Shown: positions 1 to 7,971 of the stretch, one piece after another
Position numbering within the stretch: position 1 is the first letter of the stretch
How the letters are laid out: each line of letters begins with the position of its first letter
Source: Citrobacter sp. 18056
GTDB taxonomy: Bacteria; Pseudomonadota; Gammaproteobacteria; Enterobacterales; Enterobacteriaceae
Assembly: GCA_902706235.1 (NCBI GenBank)
Contig: CACSJR010000012.1
Location: forward strand, 1-64,000
Direction of reading: 5' to 3'
Length of the DNA: 64,000 bases
The notes under the pieces: model-generated
Told to the model about the DNA's origin: nothing
The model's input: the letters and a program-made list of their open reading frames with translations, nothing else
Database searches by the model: none
Program-made: the position numbers and the translations under genes

Positions 1-758
1 GTGTAGGGGTGGCGTGGGCGGGAATACACCTCTCGACAGGGGCCTCGCTCCATAACGCGACCTAAATACATGACGATGACCTCGTCACACAAATACTCGA
101 CGACGCTGAGATCATGGGCAATAAAAAGCAGCGTTAGCCCGAGGGATTCCTGCAATTCACCGAGTAAATTCAGTACCTGCGCCTGCACTGACACATCCAG
201 CGCAGAAACGGATTCATCCGCCACAATAAAATCTGGCTCCACGGCAATGGCCCGGGCGATGCCGATGCGCTGACGTTGACCCCCTGAAAATTCATGAGGG
301 TAACGATCCGCATGTTCCGGCTGTAGCCCGACTTGAATCAGCAACGCCTCGATGCGCTTTTTACGTGCTTCACCTGTCGGAAAGCCGCAGGTATTCAGCG
401 CTTCGGCGATGATTTGCGCCACTTTCATTCGTGGATTGAGGCTGGAAAACGGATCCTGAAAGATTATCTGCATTTTTTGGCGATAACGTTTCATCGCTTT
501 TGGCGGGAGCGCCAGCACATCGGTATCGTCAAAAAACACTTTGCCGGAGGTGGGTTCCAGCAGACGTAAAATTGCTCGTCCGGCGGTGGTTTTCCCTGAA
601 CCCGATTCGCCGACCAGCCCCACGGTGCTGCCACGTTTTATATCGAAGGTGAGCGATTCAACCGCGTGAACTGTGCGCCCATCTGGCGTTTTAAAATACT
701 GGCACAACCCTTCGACGCGTAATAACGGCAGGGATGGGGTGGTTAATATTTCACTCAT
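1..758 (-). CDS. Oligopeptide/dipeptide ABC transporter ATPase (OppF/DppF type), 3' end outside window
   Basis: This is the second ATPase of the importer operon that starts near 6.3 kb; it powers peptide uptake at the inner membrane. The translated part begins MSEILTTPSLP and contains a Walker A (GESGSGKTT), the ABC signature (FSGGQRQRI) and a Walker B ending ADES followed by SALDVS. The usual ADEP is ADES here, but the catalytic glutamate is kept. The ATG at 758 overlaps the stop of the upstream ATPase by 8 bases, which indicates translational coupling. The C-terminal end lies beyond base 1, so the gene is cut by the window and is not shown to be broken. Substrate cannot be told from the ATPase. 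Confidence 0.9.
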   Translation of the reverse strand, partial: MSEILTTPSLPLLRVEGLCQYFKTPDGRTVHAVESLTFDIKRGSTVGLVGESGSGKTTAGRAILRLLEPTSGKVFFDDTDVLALPPKAMKRYRQKMQIIFQDPFSSLNPRMKVAQIIAEALNTCGFPTGEARKKRIEALLIQVGLQPEHADRYPHEFSGGQRQRIGIARAIAVEPDFIVADESVSALDVSVQAQVLNLLGELQESLGLTLLFIAHDLSVVEYLCDEVIVMYLGRVMERGPCREVYSRPRHPY

Positions 759-1770
759 GATGGTCACTCCAGATACAACGCGACAATGCGCCATTGCGTG
801 TGGGCAGGAGTTTTGGGCGCTCCGTCAAACAGGCATTGCTGACATGTTCACAGCGGGGAGAGAACGCACATCCTGCGGGCAAGTTGCTTAACGGCGGGAC
901 TGAGCCCGGGATAGCATAAAGTTGTCCGCGAGAGGTTTCTGAGGCAGCCACATGATTATTGGGCGTGCAGGCCAGTAGCCCGCGGGTGTAGGGGTGCTGC
1001 GGATGAGCGAATAGCGTATCGACCGGAGCGTGTTCCACAACGCGTCCGGCATACATAACCACCACATCCTGGGCGATTTCCGCCACCACACCAAGATTAT
1101 GCGTGATGAAAATCATGCTCATTCCCATCTCACGCTGCAGGTTTTTGAGCAAATCGAGTATTTGTGCCTGAATAGTGACATCCAGCGCTGTTGTGGGTTC
1201 ATCGGCAATCAGTAGCGAAGGATTGCAGGAGAGGGCCAGGGCTATCATCACGCGCTGACGCATCCCGCCTGACATGCTGTGGGGATAATCATCAATACGC
1301 GTCGCGGCGGCGGGGATCTCGACTTTTTCCAACATTTGAATAGCCCGGCGGCGCGCGTCCTGTTTGGACATGGGCTGATGCAGGGTGATCATTTCCATGA
1401 TTTGTTCGCCGACCGTGAACAGTGGGTTCAGGCTGGTCATCGGTTCCTGAAAAATCATGGCAATCTCTTTGCCGCGGAGGGTCTGATACTGCGCAGGCGT
1501 AAAATTATCCAGGCGCAAATTCTCCTGTTTACGGTTGCGGTAAAGAATTTCGCCTCCGGCTATCCGCCCATTTTTTGCCAGCAACCCCATGATCGATAAG
1601 CTGGTAACCGATTTTCCCGAACCGGATTCGCCGACGACGGCCAGCGTTTGTCCACGCTTCAGGTCAAAGGTGACACCATCAACCGGCATCACACTTTGAC
1701 GCTTCTGGTCAAAACAAATTTGCAGTTCGTTGACCGACAAAATGACATCGTCATGATGGGCTGACGTCAT
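751..1770 (-). CDS. Oligopeptide/dipeptide ABC transporter ATPase (OppD/DppD type)
   Basis: First of the two ATPases of the 0-6.3 kb importer, 339 aa. Visible motifs are Walker A GESGSGKS, signature SGGMRQRV and Walker B LLIADEPTTALD. The C-terminal oligopeptide-transporter extension with clustered cysteines (CAFSPRCEHVSNAC) is typical of OppD/DppD/OppF proteins and may hold an iron-sulphur cluster. The ATG overlaps the stop of the upstream amidohydrolase (ATGA), and the downstream ATPase starts inside this gene, so the whole set reads as one transcript. It should pair with the following ATPase as a heterodimer under the two permeases. Confidence 0.93.
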   Translation of the reverse strand: MTSAHHDDVILSVNELQICFDQKRQSVMPVDGVTFDLKRGQTLAVVGESGSGKSVTSLSIMGLLAKNGRIAGGEILYRNRKQENLRLDNFTPAQYQTLRGKEIAMIFQEPMTSLNPLFTVGEQIMEMITLHQPMSKQDARRRAIQMLEKVEIPAAATRIDDYPHSMSGGMRQRVMIALALSCNPSLLIADEPTTALDVTIQAQILDLLKNLQREMGMSMIFITHNLGVVAEIAQDVVVMYAGRVVEHAPVDTLFAHPQHPYTRGLLACTPNNHVAASETSRGQLYAIPGSVPPLSNLPAGCAFSPRCEHVSNACLTERPKLLPTRNGALSRCIWSDHHE

Positions 1771-2984
1771 ACATGCCCCCCGCAGGTGCAGTGCGTGGTG
1801 GTCTCAGTGGGCTGATAGCGTGAGGCTTCCCAGAATTGAGCCCCCAGCACGGTAAAGCGAGGATCAAATACCTGCTTCAGCGCACTTGGCACGCCTTTAG
1901 AATCACGTACTACCAAATCAGAATCGTTCAAATCGAACAGGGTGAAGTTGGCGCGATCCCCTGATTGCAGACCGTTCGGGTAAGGGCGATTGATAACCTG
2001 GCGCGGACGGGTGCTGGAAGCATGAATAACATCCACAAGCGGCATACCGAGCGACAGCAACTTCGACATGGTGGTGGACATATCCCATACGGAGCCTGCC
2101 ATCGAGCGCTTATGAATATCAGTGGAAATGGTGTCAGGTAGCAGCTTATTACCCAAGGCCGCTTTGGCCACATCGAAGGAGAAGGAGGCCCCGCCGTGGC
2201 CGACATCCATCACCACACCCCGTGCCTGGGAAGTTTCCACCAGGCGATAGAGTTCTTCGTCTTCGAGAATTGAGCCGCCGATTTTGCCATTAAAGCAGTG
2301 GGTAATAATGTCACCTTCGCCCAACTCTTTCAGCACATCGTCGTACAATGGCAGCGGTTCACCGACGTGAACCATAATGGGTAATTTGAGGATTCGACCC
2401 AGTTTTTTGGCGAGTTTGACCGGGGCGATATCCCAGCCTCCCGTGATGGTCCCACTGGCACGGACTTTTAAACCGACGATTAAATCGCGGTTGGCTTCGA
2501 CCGTGGCGGCAATGCGGTCAACATCGACCGAGGCCAGTCCGGTTAATTCGCTAACGCGGTTACAAGCGACCAGGCCAATGGATCCCAGATTCAAAAACGC
2601 AAAAATGTCTTCACTGGCCGATTCTATTATCAGCTCGCGTAAGCCATGGAAGTTCGCCTCCCCTGCGGAACCGGCATCGACCAGCGTGGTGACGCCACGC
2701 GACAGGCCGCATACTTCGGGCTTAATAGAGATATCGGTGCCGCCATACCAGATGTGGGTGTGTAAATCTGTCCAACCCGGCGACAGCCAGCTGCGGTTGC
2801 CGTTGATTATCTTAACGTCACGGGTTGGACGGATATTTGCCGCAGCGTGCATCACGCGTCCGTCGCTACCAATCAAAATATCTACACAGCCGTTTTCGGT
2901 TTGTGGCATCGCCGCCGCAAAGCCAATTGGCTTCACTGCCTTGATCAATAACGCTTCTTGAATTTGTGTATTGTCAGTATTCAT
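1767..2984 (-). CDS. Metal-dependent amidohydrolase, EF_0837/AHA_3915-like (dihydroorotase superfamily)
   Basis: 405 aa when started at MNTDNTQ (base 2984), which makes a TGATG junction with the upstream permease; an open frame continues upstream but lies inside that permease. The amidohydrolase metal site is complete: DLHTH (H75, H77), a lysine in VGLKVRASG (K173) suited to carboxylation, H206 in VHVGEP, H229 in THCFNGK and D289 in STDIHK. This matches the dinuclear amidohydrolase/deacetylase group that includes EF_0837 and Atu3266-like proteins. Family members cleave N-acyl or ester bonds; the exact substrate is unknown. Its place inside a peptide-importer operon suggests it acts on the imported compound in the cytoplasm. 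Confidence 0.85.
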   Translation of the reverse strand: MNTDNTQIQEALLIKAVKPIGFAAAMPQTENGCVDILIGSDGRVMHAAANIRPTRDVKIINGNRSWLSPGWTDLHTHIWYGGTDISIKPEVCGLSRGVTTLVDAGSAGEANFHGLRELIIESASEDIFAFLNLGSIGLVACNRVSELTGLASVDVDRIAATVEANRDLIVGLKVRASGTITGGWDIAPVKLAKKLGRILKLPIMVHVGEPLPLYDDVLKELGEGDIITHCFNGKIGGSILEDEELYRLVETSQARGVVMDVGHGGASFSFDVAKAALGNKLLPDTISTDIHKRSMAGSVWDMSTTMSKLLSLGMPLVDVIHASSTRPRQVINRPYPNGLQSGDRANFTLFDLNDSDLVVRDSKGVPSALKQVFDPRFTVLGAQFWEASRYQPTETTTHCTCGGHV

Positions 2985-3853
2985 CAGGCACCTTTTGCAA
3001 GTCGAGGATCGAGTAAGTCGCGCAACCCATCGCCCAGTAACTGGAGCGACAGAACGGTAATCACAATGGCAAGACCGGGGAACAGCATGATCCAGCTGGC
3101 CTGATCCATATATTGACGGCCCTGGCTTATCATCGTGCCCCAAGTTGGAATATCCGGCGAAACGCCGACGCCCAGGAAGGACAGACCGGCCTCCGCCAGA
3201 ATGGCGTTGGCAAAAATAAACGTACACTGCACTAACAGTGGCGACGTCAGGTTGCGCAGAATATGACGATATAAAATCACCGGTGTTGGTACGGCCAGAG
3301 CTTTGGCGGCTTCAACGTACGGCAGTTCACGGATGACCAGAGTCGATGCGCGAATCACCCTTGCCATTCGCGGCGTGTAAACAATCCCCAACGCGATAAC
3401 TACGTTCGTAGAGGAGGGGCCAAGTGCGGCGACCAGTGCAATTGCCAGCAGGATGTCCGGGAACGCCATCATGGCGTCAATCAGTCGTGAAAGAGGGGCA
3501 TCTAATGCGCGGAAATATCCTGCAAGTAAGCCGAGTAATACGCCGGTGATAGAGGTGAAAACCACCACGGAAATGCCCACGCTTAACGACGTTTGTCCGG
3601 CGAACAGGATTCTGGAAAAGACATCCCGCCCTAGTTCATCGGTACCCATAATATGGAGCAGGTCCGGGGCCTTAAGACGATGGATAATGGCCAGTTGGCC
3701 AGGATTGAAAGGCGCAAGCCAGGGTGCCAGCGCGGCGCTGACGACAATCAGGCCGAGTAAAACCGCGGCAATGGCAGTCGTCGGTCGCGACATTAACTGC
3801 CAGAAAAAGGAATCCTGGCGTGCGCTTGTGTTTACAACGAGTGAAATAGACAT
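2984..3853 (-). CDS. Peptide ABC transporter permease (DppC/OppC type)
   Basis: 289-aa inner-membrane permease. It has the N-terminal extension typical of DppC proteins, a first membrane helix around residues 28-50, a loop with GTDELGRDVFSR and then the binding-protein-dependent transport domain. The coupling loop EAAKALAVPTPVILYRHILRN (EAA motif) contacts the ATPases. The start overlaps the DppB-type stop (TGATG), and the stop overlaps the amidohydrolase start. It forms the channel with the DppB-like protein encoded just upstream. Family assignment is firm; the substrate is not. Confidence 0.92.
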   Translation of the reverse strand: MSISLVVNTSARQDSFFWQLMSRPTTAIAAVLLGLIVVSAALAPWLAPFNPGQLAIIHRLKAPDLLHIMGTDELGRDVFSRILFAGQTSLSVGISVVVFTSITGVLLGLLAGYFRALDAPLSRLIDAMMAFPDILLAIALVAALGPSSTNVVIALGIVYTPRMARVIRASTLVIRELPYVEAAKALAVPTPVILYRHILRNLTSPLLVQCTFIFANAILAEAGLSFLGVGVSPDIPTWGTMISQGRQYMDQASWIMLFPGLAIVITVLSLQLLGDGLRDLLDPRLAKGA

Positions 3854-4794
3854 CAGTAACGTACCCTCGGATCAATCCACAGATACAACATATCGACCGC
3901 GAAATTCATCAGCACATACAGGCCAGAAATGACCAGCAACGTACCCTGAATAACAGGATAATCCCTGCGTAATACCGCCGAAACGGTGAGGCTACCGACG
4001 CCTGGGATACCAAATACTGTTTCGGTGACGATCGCGCCCGAAATAAGCAGTGCGGCGGTCAGTCCGATAACGGTTACTACGGGGATGAGCGCATTTTTAA
4101 ATGCGTGTTTTACCACCACGCGATACTCGGACATCCCTTTAGCCCGCGCGGTACGTACGTAATCATCATTCAGTACATCGAGCATACTGGCGCGGGTAAA
4201 ACGCATAATCAGGGCTGAACACACCGCACCCAATGAAAGTGCAGGTAGCAACAGATGATTCATTCGTTCGCCAAAGGTGGCCGTGGGGCCGCCATAGCCT
4301 GAGGTATCGAACCAGCCGAGTTTGACGGCAAAGAACTGAATAAAGAGCAGGCCCAGCCAGAAAGAGGGAATACTGGCTGAAAGCATGGCCACGGATGTGG
4401 CGATTTGGTCGAACCATGATCCGCGGTAGTAAGCGGATAAAATCCCGACAGGTAGAGCGATAAGCGTCGCTACCAGCAACGCCATCAGCGTCAGGAAAAA
4501 GGTCGGTTCAGCCCGCTGCCACAGAGCTTCTGTCACCGGGATATTCAGGAATATAGAGCGACCTAAGTCTCCATGCAGCACCCCGATTATGTAGTGAAAA
4601 AACTGCTGCCACAGTGGGGCATTTAACCCCATCTGATCGCGCAGGGCGGCAATATCAGCGCCGGTTGCATCAGGTCCTAACATAACCGCAGCAGGATCGC
4701 CGGGCGTAATATGGACAATCAGAAACACGAGGCTAATGACAATAGCCATCACGACGGCCATGCCAAATAAACGATGTAACGTTGAACGTATCAT
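3853..4794 (-). CDS. Peptide ABC transporter permease (DppB/OppB type)
   Basis: 313 aa from the ATG at 4794 (MIRSTLHRLFG). The open frame extends upstream but runs into the binding-protein gene, and this start fits the family. It shows the DppB N-terminal helix followed by HITPGDPAAVMLG, the GDLGRSIF motif of the first periplasmic loop, later membrane helices, and the EAA-type loop (RTARAKGMSEYRVVVKHAFKN). The C-terminal LYLWIDPRVRY is characteristic of DppB/NikB proteins. It starts 16 bases after the binding protein and is coupled to the DppC-like permease. Confidence 0.92.
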   Translation of the reverse strand: MIRSTLHRLFGMAVVMAIVISLVFLIVHITPGDPAAVMLGPDATGADIAALRDQMGLNAPLWQQFFHYIIGVLHGDLGRSIFLNIPVTEALWQRAEPTFFLTLMALLVATLIALPVGILSAYYRGSWFDQIATSVAMLSASIPSFWLGLLFIQFFAVKLGWFDTSGYGGPTATFGERMNHLLLPALSLGAVCSALIMRFTRASMLDVLNDDYVRTARAKGMSEYRVVVKHAFKNALIPVVTVIGLTAALLISGAIVTETVFGIPGVGSLTVSAVLRRDYPVIQGTLLVISGLYVLMNFAVDMLYLWIDPRVRY

Positions 4795-4810
4795 CCAGAA
4801 CCTCTGCGTG

Positions 4811-6346
4811 TTATTGGGTGAGATAGGCATTCCAGAAATACGGCCATGGCGCAGGCGTGACGCCCTGTAAACGCGGGGACTGCGCGGCCAGGGCATTAAA
4901 GTTTCCGACTTTAAACATCGGCACGTCTTCATAAATGGCTTTCTGCACATTGGCCCATAAGGCTATGCGCTTTTGCGGATCTGTCTCGCTATTAAAAGCC
5001 TGTAAGGCAGCATGTTTTTTATCGGTGCTCCACCAACCTGGTGAGGTGTCAGACATGATGCCGGTCAGTGAAGGTTCTGGCAGGAAAGGGCTGTGGCTGA
5101 TGTACATATCCCAGCGCGCAGGGTTCGCGCGGTTTTGAGTCAACGATGCCCATTCCTGAACATCAAGCTGGACTTTAAATCCTGCGGCTTCCAGGTAGGC
5201 CTGAGCCACCTGCGCAAGCTTGTAGTGGAACTCATACTGGCGGCTGGTCAGAATGCGCAGCGGCTGACCCTGATAATTTGCCTGCTTCAACAGTTGCTGT
5301 GCTTTGGCGGTATCGCCCATTGACCGATAAAGCGACGTATCCTCTTCGGTATGCCAGATATTTCCTTTGGGGTACATCGCGCCATCAAGGGTGAAAAACT
5401 CAGGGGAACCGAACGCTGCAGTCATCATATCTTGCGGTGCCAGTGCGGCCTGAATAGCTTTCCTTATCAGAATATTCGACGCCACCCCTTGTTTGGTGTT
5501 CATGACAAATACTGGCCAACCGTAGGGTTTCAGCAGGACAGGTTTATCTTTTCCACCCTGTATCTTGTTAAAGGATTCCACCGGCAGCGAGTCGACATAC
5601 TCAAACTGACCGGAAATCGCACCTTCAACACGCGTATTGGGATCGGTGACCGGCACAAAACGGATCTCATCCAGATACTGCTTACGTGCGCCGCCGTAGC
5701 CATCGGGAGCACCCTCCAGGTTGTGATAACCCACAAATCGAACCAGTTGAATAAAGCGATCGGGTTGATGGGATTTTAATTGGTAAGGCCCAGTACCTAT
5801 GAACGTGGTCAATGGAGATTCTGTGGTTTGCGCCTCCGGCATGATGACAGCCGCTGAATTGTTAAGCGACAGCAGTGCCAGCATCGGCGCATAGGGCTGG
5901 TTCAGAACAATTTTGATGGTGTAATCGTCGGGCGCGGAGAGTTCGGTAATTTTTTCTGCGGTCTGACGTCCACGACTGGAAATTTTCTCCCAGCGTTGTA
6001 ATGACGCGAGTACATCTTTTGCCGTCATCGGCTGGCCATTATGGAATGTAACGCCATGACGCAGTGGGATCACATACGTTTTGCCGTCGTCAGAAAGGGT
6101 TGGCATTGCGTTGGCGAGCAGCGGAATCACTTGGCTTTTGCCGTTAAAGGTATATAGCGTTTCGAAAATGTGTTGGGTAATGGTTCCCACCAGGTCAGCG
6201 GTCGAGACCATCGGGTCAAGGGTGGGAGGCTCGCCAATCATGGCGACATTGATAATGCCGCCTTTCGCAGGCTCACTTTGTGCGGAAACACTTACACAGC
6301 TTAACGTCAGTAAGGCGACAAGGGTGTACCGTAATATTTTGCGCAT
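4811..6346 (-). CDS. Periplasmic peptide-binding protein (family 5 solute-binding protein)
   Basis: 511 aa. A signal peptide is visible (MRKILRYTLVALLTLSC... ending around SVSAQ); it has no lipobox in the right place, so it is probably a free periplasmic protein. Family 5 signatures include the N-terminal GEPPTLDPMVSTADLVG and the YVIPLRHGVTFHNGQPMTAKDV segment that precedes the peptide pocket. It is the first gene of the operon with two permeases, an amidohydrolase and two ATPases, and captures the substrate. Family 5 proteins bind peptides, but also opines, glutathione or nickel complexes. The embedded amidohydrolase hints at an acylated or modified peptide rather than a plain dipeptide. 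Confidence 0.9.
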   Translation of the reverse strand: MRKILRYTLVALLTLSCVSVSAQSEPAKGGIINVAMIGEPPTLDPMVSTADLVGTITQHIFETLYTFNGKSQVIPLLANAMPTLSDDGKTYVIPLRHGVTFHNGQPMTAKDVLASLQRWEKISSRGRQTAEKITELSAPDDYTIKIVLNQPYAPMLALLSLNNSAAVIMPEAQTTESPLTTFIGTGPYQLKSHQPDRFIQLVRFVGYHNLEGAPDGYGGARKQYLDEIRFVPVTDPNTRVEGAISGQFEYVDSLPVESFNKIQGGKDKPVLLKPYGWPVFVMNTKQGVASNILIRKAIQAALAPQDMMTAAFGSPEFFTLDGAMYPKGNIWHTEEDTSLYRSMGDTAKAQQLLKQANYQGQPLRILTSRQYEFHYKLAQVAQAYLEAAGFKVQLDVQEWASLTQNRANPARWDMYISHSPFLPEPSLTGIMSDTSPGWWSTDKKHAALQAFNSETDPQKRIALWANVQKAIYEDVPMFKVGNFNALAAQSPRLQGVTPAPWPYFWNAYLTQ

Positions 6347-6563
6347 GTATTGTTACCCTGTTTCACAATTATGGAATATATGTTTTATTTGTGTAACCGG
6401 GATGTAAAATTGCAGTTTCCGAAAAGGGGGTCAAATACTTTTGGTCCCGTATTGTATTTTCTGAATCTGATTCACATTTTGGGGTGGTTTTTGAGCGAAA
6501 AGCGAAGGAAGGGTAGGCAAACCGTGTAAGGCAGCGCGAAGCTGGACTCCGTGGCCTGTTCTA
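6347..6563. promoter_or_regulatory. Upstream region of the first importer operon; no gene
   Basis: These bases separate the binding-protein start from the first tRNA-derived repeat. The proximal half is AT-rich and should hold the operon promoter on the minus strand, but I could not pick one convincing -35/-10 pair. I found no sigma-54 element and no clear CRP palindrome. Together with the 180 bases up to the tRNA, this makes a gene-free stretch of over 400 bases. Confidence 0.4.
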
Positions 6564-6629
6564 CAGACGAAAAAAAAGCCCGTACTTTCGTACGAGCTCT
6601 TCTTCAAATATGGCGGTGAGGGGGGGATT
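6564..6629 (-). repeat. Truncated tRNA-Ser 3' end plus terminator (attachment-site-like direct repeat, copy A)
   Basis: These 66 bases are identical to 6744-6809 and to the matching part of the copy at 20687. They hold the transcription terminator and the last 19 nt of tRNA-Ser(GGA), including the CCA end (6611-6629), but nothing of the rest of the tRNA. At 6630 the sequence changes abruptly. A duplicate of a tRNA 3' end in the same orientation as the intact gene is the usual mark left by tRNA-targeting integrases. No integrase is in the window, so the element that made it is gone or lies outside. Confidence 0.8.
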
Positions 6630-6743
6630 GATTCGCTGCGCTCACCCTTCGGGCAGCCCGTCCGCGAGCGTCCGGTCTGTCCAACTGGCTGACGCCCGTT
6701 GTCGAACCCCGGTCGGGGATTCTCATCCCCCCAGACCGTGCCG
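6630..6743. other. 114-bp GC-rich spacer between truncated and intact tRNA-Ser copies
   Basis: GC-rich filler between direct-repeat copies A and B, with several small inverted repeats such as CCCCGGTCGGGG near 6709-6720. No coding potential is credible: reading frames here are only translations of repeat and tRNA sequence. It may be the scar of an excised element or part of a repetitive extragenic element. I see no recognisable gene. Confidence 0.4.
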
Positions 6744-6749
6744 CAGACG

Positions 6750-6777
6750 AAAAAAAAGCCCGTACTTTCGTACGAGC
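6750..6777 (-). terminator. Rho-independent terminator of tRNA-Ser (copy B)
   Basis: On the minus strand the sequence forms an 8-bp stem with one mismatch (GCTCGTAC / GTACGGGC, loop GAAA) followed by eight T. It lies 13 bases after the tRNA CCA end. The same terminator occurs at 6570-6597 in the truncated copy and at 20693-20720. Confidence 0.85.
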
Positions 6778-6790
6778 TCTTCTTCAAATA

Positions 6791-6878
6791 TGGCGGTGAG
6801 GGGGGGATTCGAACCCCCGATACGTTGCCGTATACACACTTTCCAGGCGTGCTCCTTCAGCCACTCGGACACCTCACC
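6791..6878 (-). tRNA. tRNA-Ser (anticodon GGA), copy B
   Basis: 88-nt class II tRNA with encoded CCA. It starts GGTGAGGTGTCCGAGTGG and has anticodon loop CTGGAAA with GGA, a long variable arm, and T arm GGTTCGAATCC. It reads UCC and UCU serine codons. It is identical to the copy at 20734-20821, which sits next to ghrA where E. coli has serX. This copy is therefore probably the extra one, brought in or duplicated with the block between them. It has its own promoter. Confidence 0.97.
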
Positions 6879-6920
6879 ATATTGTATCTCTGCCTTTCCT
6901 CTCGGGGGCAACGGGGCGCT

Positions 6921-6949
6921 ACTATAGGGAGTTGGATGAAAACGGTCAA
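6921..6949 (-). promoter_or_regulatory. Promoter of tRNA-Ser copy B
   Basis: On the minus strand TTGACC (6944-6949), a 17-base spacer, then TATAGT (6921-6926), followed by a GC-rich discriminator (AGCGCCCC). This is the layout of growth-rate-controlled stable RNA promoters. The sequence differs from the promoter of copy C, although the architecture is the same. Confidence 0.75.
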
Positions 6950-7011
6950 GAATATTTTCCTGTTTTTGGCGTGTTCGGTTAAGCAATGAACACCCCTTCG
7001 CGGTTCCGCTT

Positions 7012-7971
7012 TTATTTACCTCCCATTGCGATGATTTCCTCCGCTTTCCAGCAACGCGTGGCATGGTTGTCTGTCAACCTGCGCAACGGTTGAGGCACTG
7101 CGCAGCCACTTTCAGCCCACGGACAGCGCTCGCGAAAATAGCAGCCTGTCGGGAGATGGCGGTTACCGGGCAGCTCGGTGTTTTGCGGCGCTTCCCCCAG
7201 CGGGGTGTCGAGGCGGGGCACGGATTCCATCAGCAGCCGGGTATAAGGATGGGCCGGTGCTTCGAGCACGCTTTGAGTCTCGCCCATTTCCACCACCTGG
7301 CCGAGATACATCACCGCCACGCGGTCGCTCATATGACGCACTACCGAGACGTTATGCGAAATGAGAATGTAGGTCAGATTTTGCTGTCGCTGCAATGTCA
7401 CCAGCAGATTCAGGATTTGCGCCTGGACTGAAATATCCAGTGCCGAGGTGGGTTCGTCGAGCACCATAATATCGGGCTGGGCAGATAACGCGCGGGCGAT
7501 AGCGATACGCTGTCGCTGCCCGCCGGAAAAGGCGTGCGGTGGGCGGTCAAGATACTCTGGCCGTACCCCGACCTGTTGCGCCAGTTTTTCTGCCAGCGCC
7601 CGGCGCACTTTTTCACTGGAGCGTGATGCAATCCATACCGGCTCCGTGATAATGCGCCAGACCGGCAGCCGTGGATCAAGGGAGGAGAGCGGATCCTGAA
7701 ACACCATCTGCATTCCGACTCCAGGTCTGTCTGCCGGTAAGCGGGAACGATCGAGCTGGCCTGTGCCCGGCGTCAGCATTCCCATCAACAGTTTTGCCAG
7801 GGTGCTTTTGCCGCAGCCAGATTCTCCCACAATGCCCAGCGTTTCGCCGCGTCGTACCGTTAAATCCAGGCCATTGAGCGCATGAACATATTCGGTCACC
7901 TTACCGAGCCAGTTTCTCCGGGACGGGAAGGCAAGGTGAACATCGGTCAGTTCGAGCAGGCAATCAGACAT
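7012..7971 (-). CDS. ddpF: D-Ala-D-Ala ABC transporter ATPase DdpF
   Basis: 319 aa from the ATG at 7971 (MSDCLLELTDVHL), which overlaps the ddpD stop by 8 bases. It is the last gene of the ddpXABCDF operon. It has Walker A GESGCGKST, signature FSGGQRQRI and Walker B IMVLDEPTS, plus a C-terminal oligopeptide-type extension (CYFRERCPWAESGC). With DdpD it energises import of D-alanyl-D-alanine released from peptidoglycan. The gene name follows from the operon, whose first genes are clearly ddpX and ddpA. Confidence 0.9.
   Translation of the reverse strand: MSDCLLELTDVHLAFPSRRNWLGKVTEYVHALNGLDLTVRRGETLGIVGESGCGKSTLAKLLMGMLTPGTGQLDRSRLPADRPGVGMQMVFQDPLSSLDPRLPVWRIITEPVWIASRSSEKVRRALAEKLAQQVGVRPEYLDRPPHAFSGGQRQRIAIARALSAQPDIMVLDEPTSALDISVQAQILNLLVTLQRQQNLTYILISHNVSVVRHMSDRVAVMYLGQVVEMGETQSVLEAPAHPYTRLLMESVPRLDTPLGEAPQNTELPGNRHLPTGCYFRERCPWAESGCAVPQPLRRLTDNHATRCWKAEEIIAMGGK

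Larger units (their letters stand above)
6744..6885 (-). repeat. 142-bp direct repeat carrying complete tRNA-Ser and terminator (copy B)
   Basis: Identical over 142 bases to 20687-20828. The match starts at the terminator flank and stops about seven bases upstream of the tRNA 5' end, so it covers little more than the transcript. Sequences outside differ completely, including the promoters. The two copies bound the 13.8-kb block with the ddp operon and the SnoaL/HisD cluster. Confidence 0.9.

Noticed and set aside
181-240. Walker B of the partial ATPase reads ADES rather than ADEP, possible inactivation
   Set aside because: The catalytic glutamate is kept and DES/DEA followed by VSALD is common in this ATPase subfamily, so I do not call it defective.
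6431-7064. Several open frames on both strands around the tRNA copies, some starting MKKSSYESTGFFF, which recur near 20.7 kb
   Set aside because: They are translations of the tRNA-Ser terminator and tRNA sequence itself; the repeated peptide is a consequence of the direct repeats, not a protein family.
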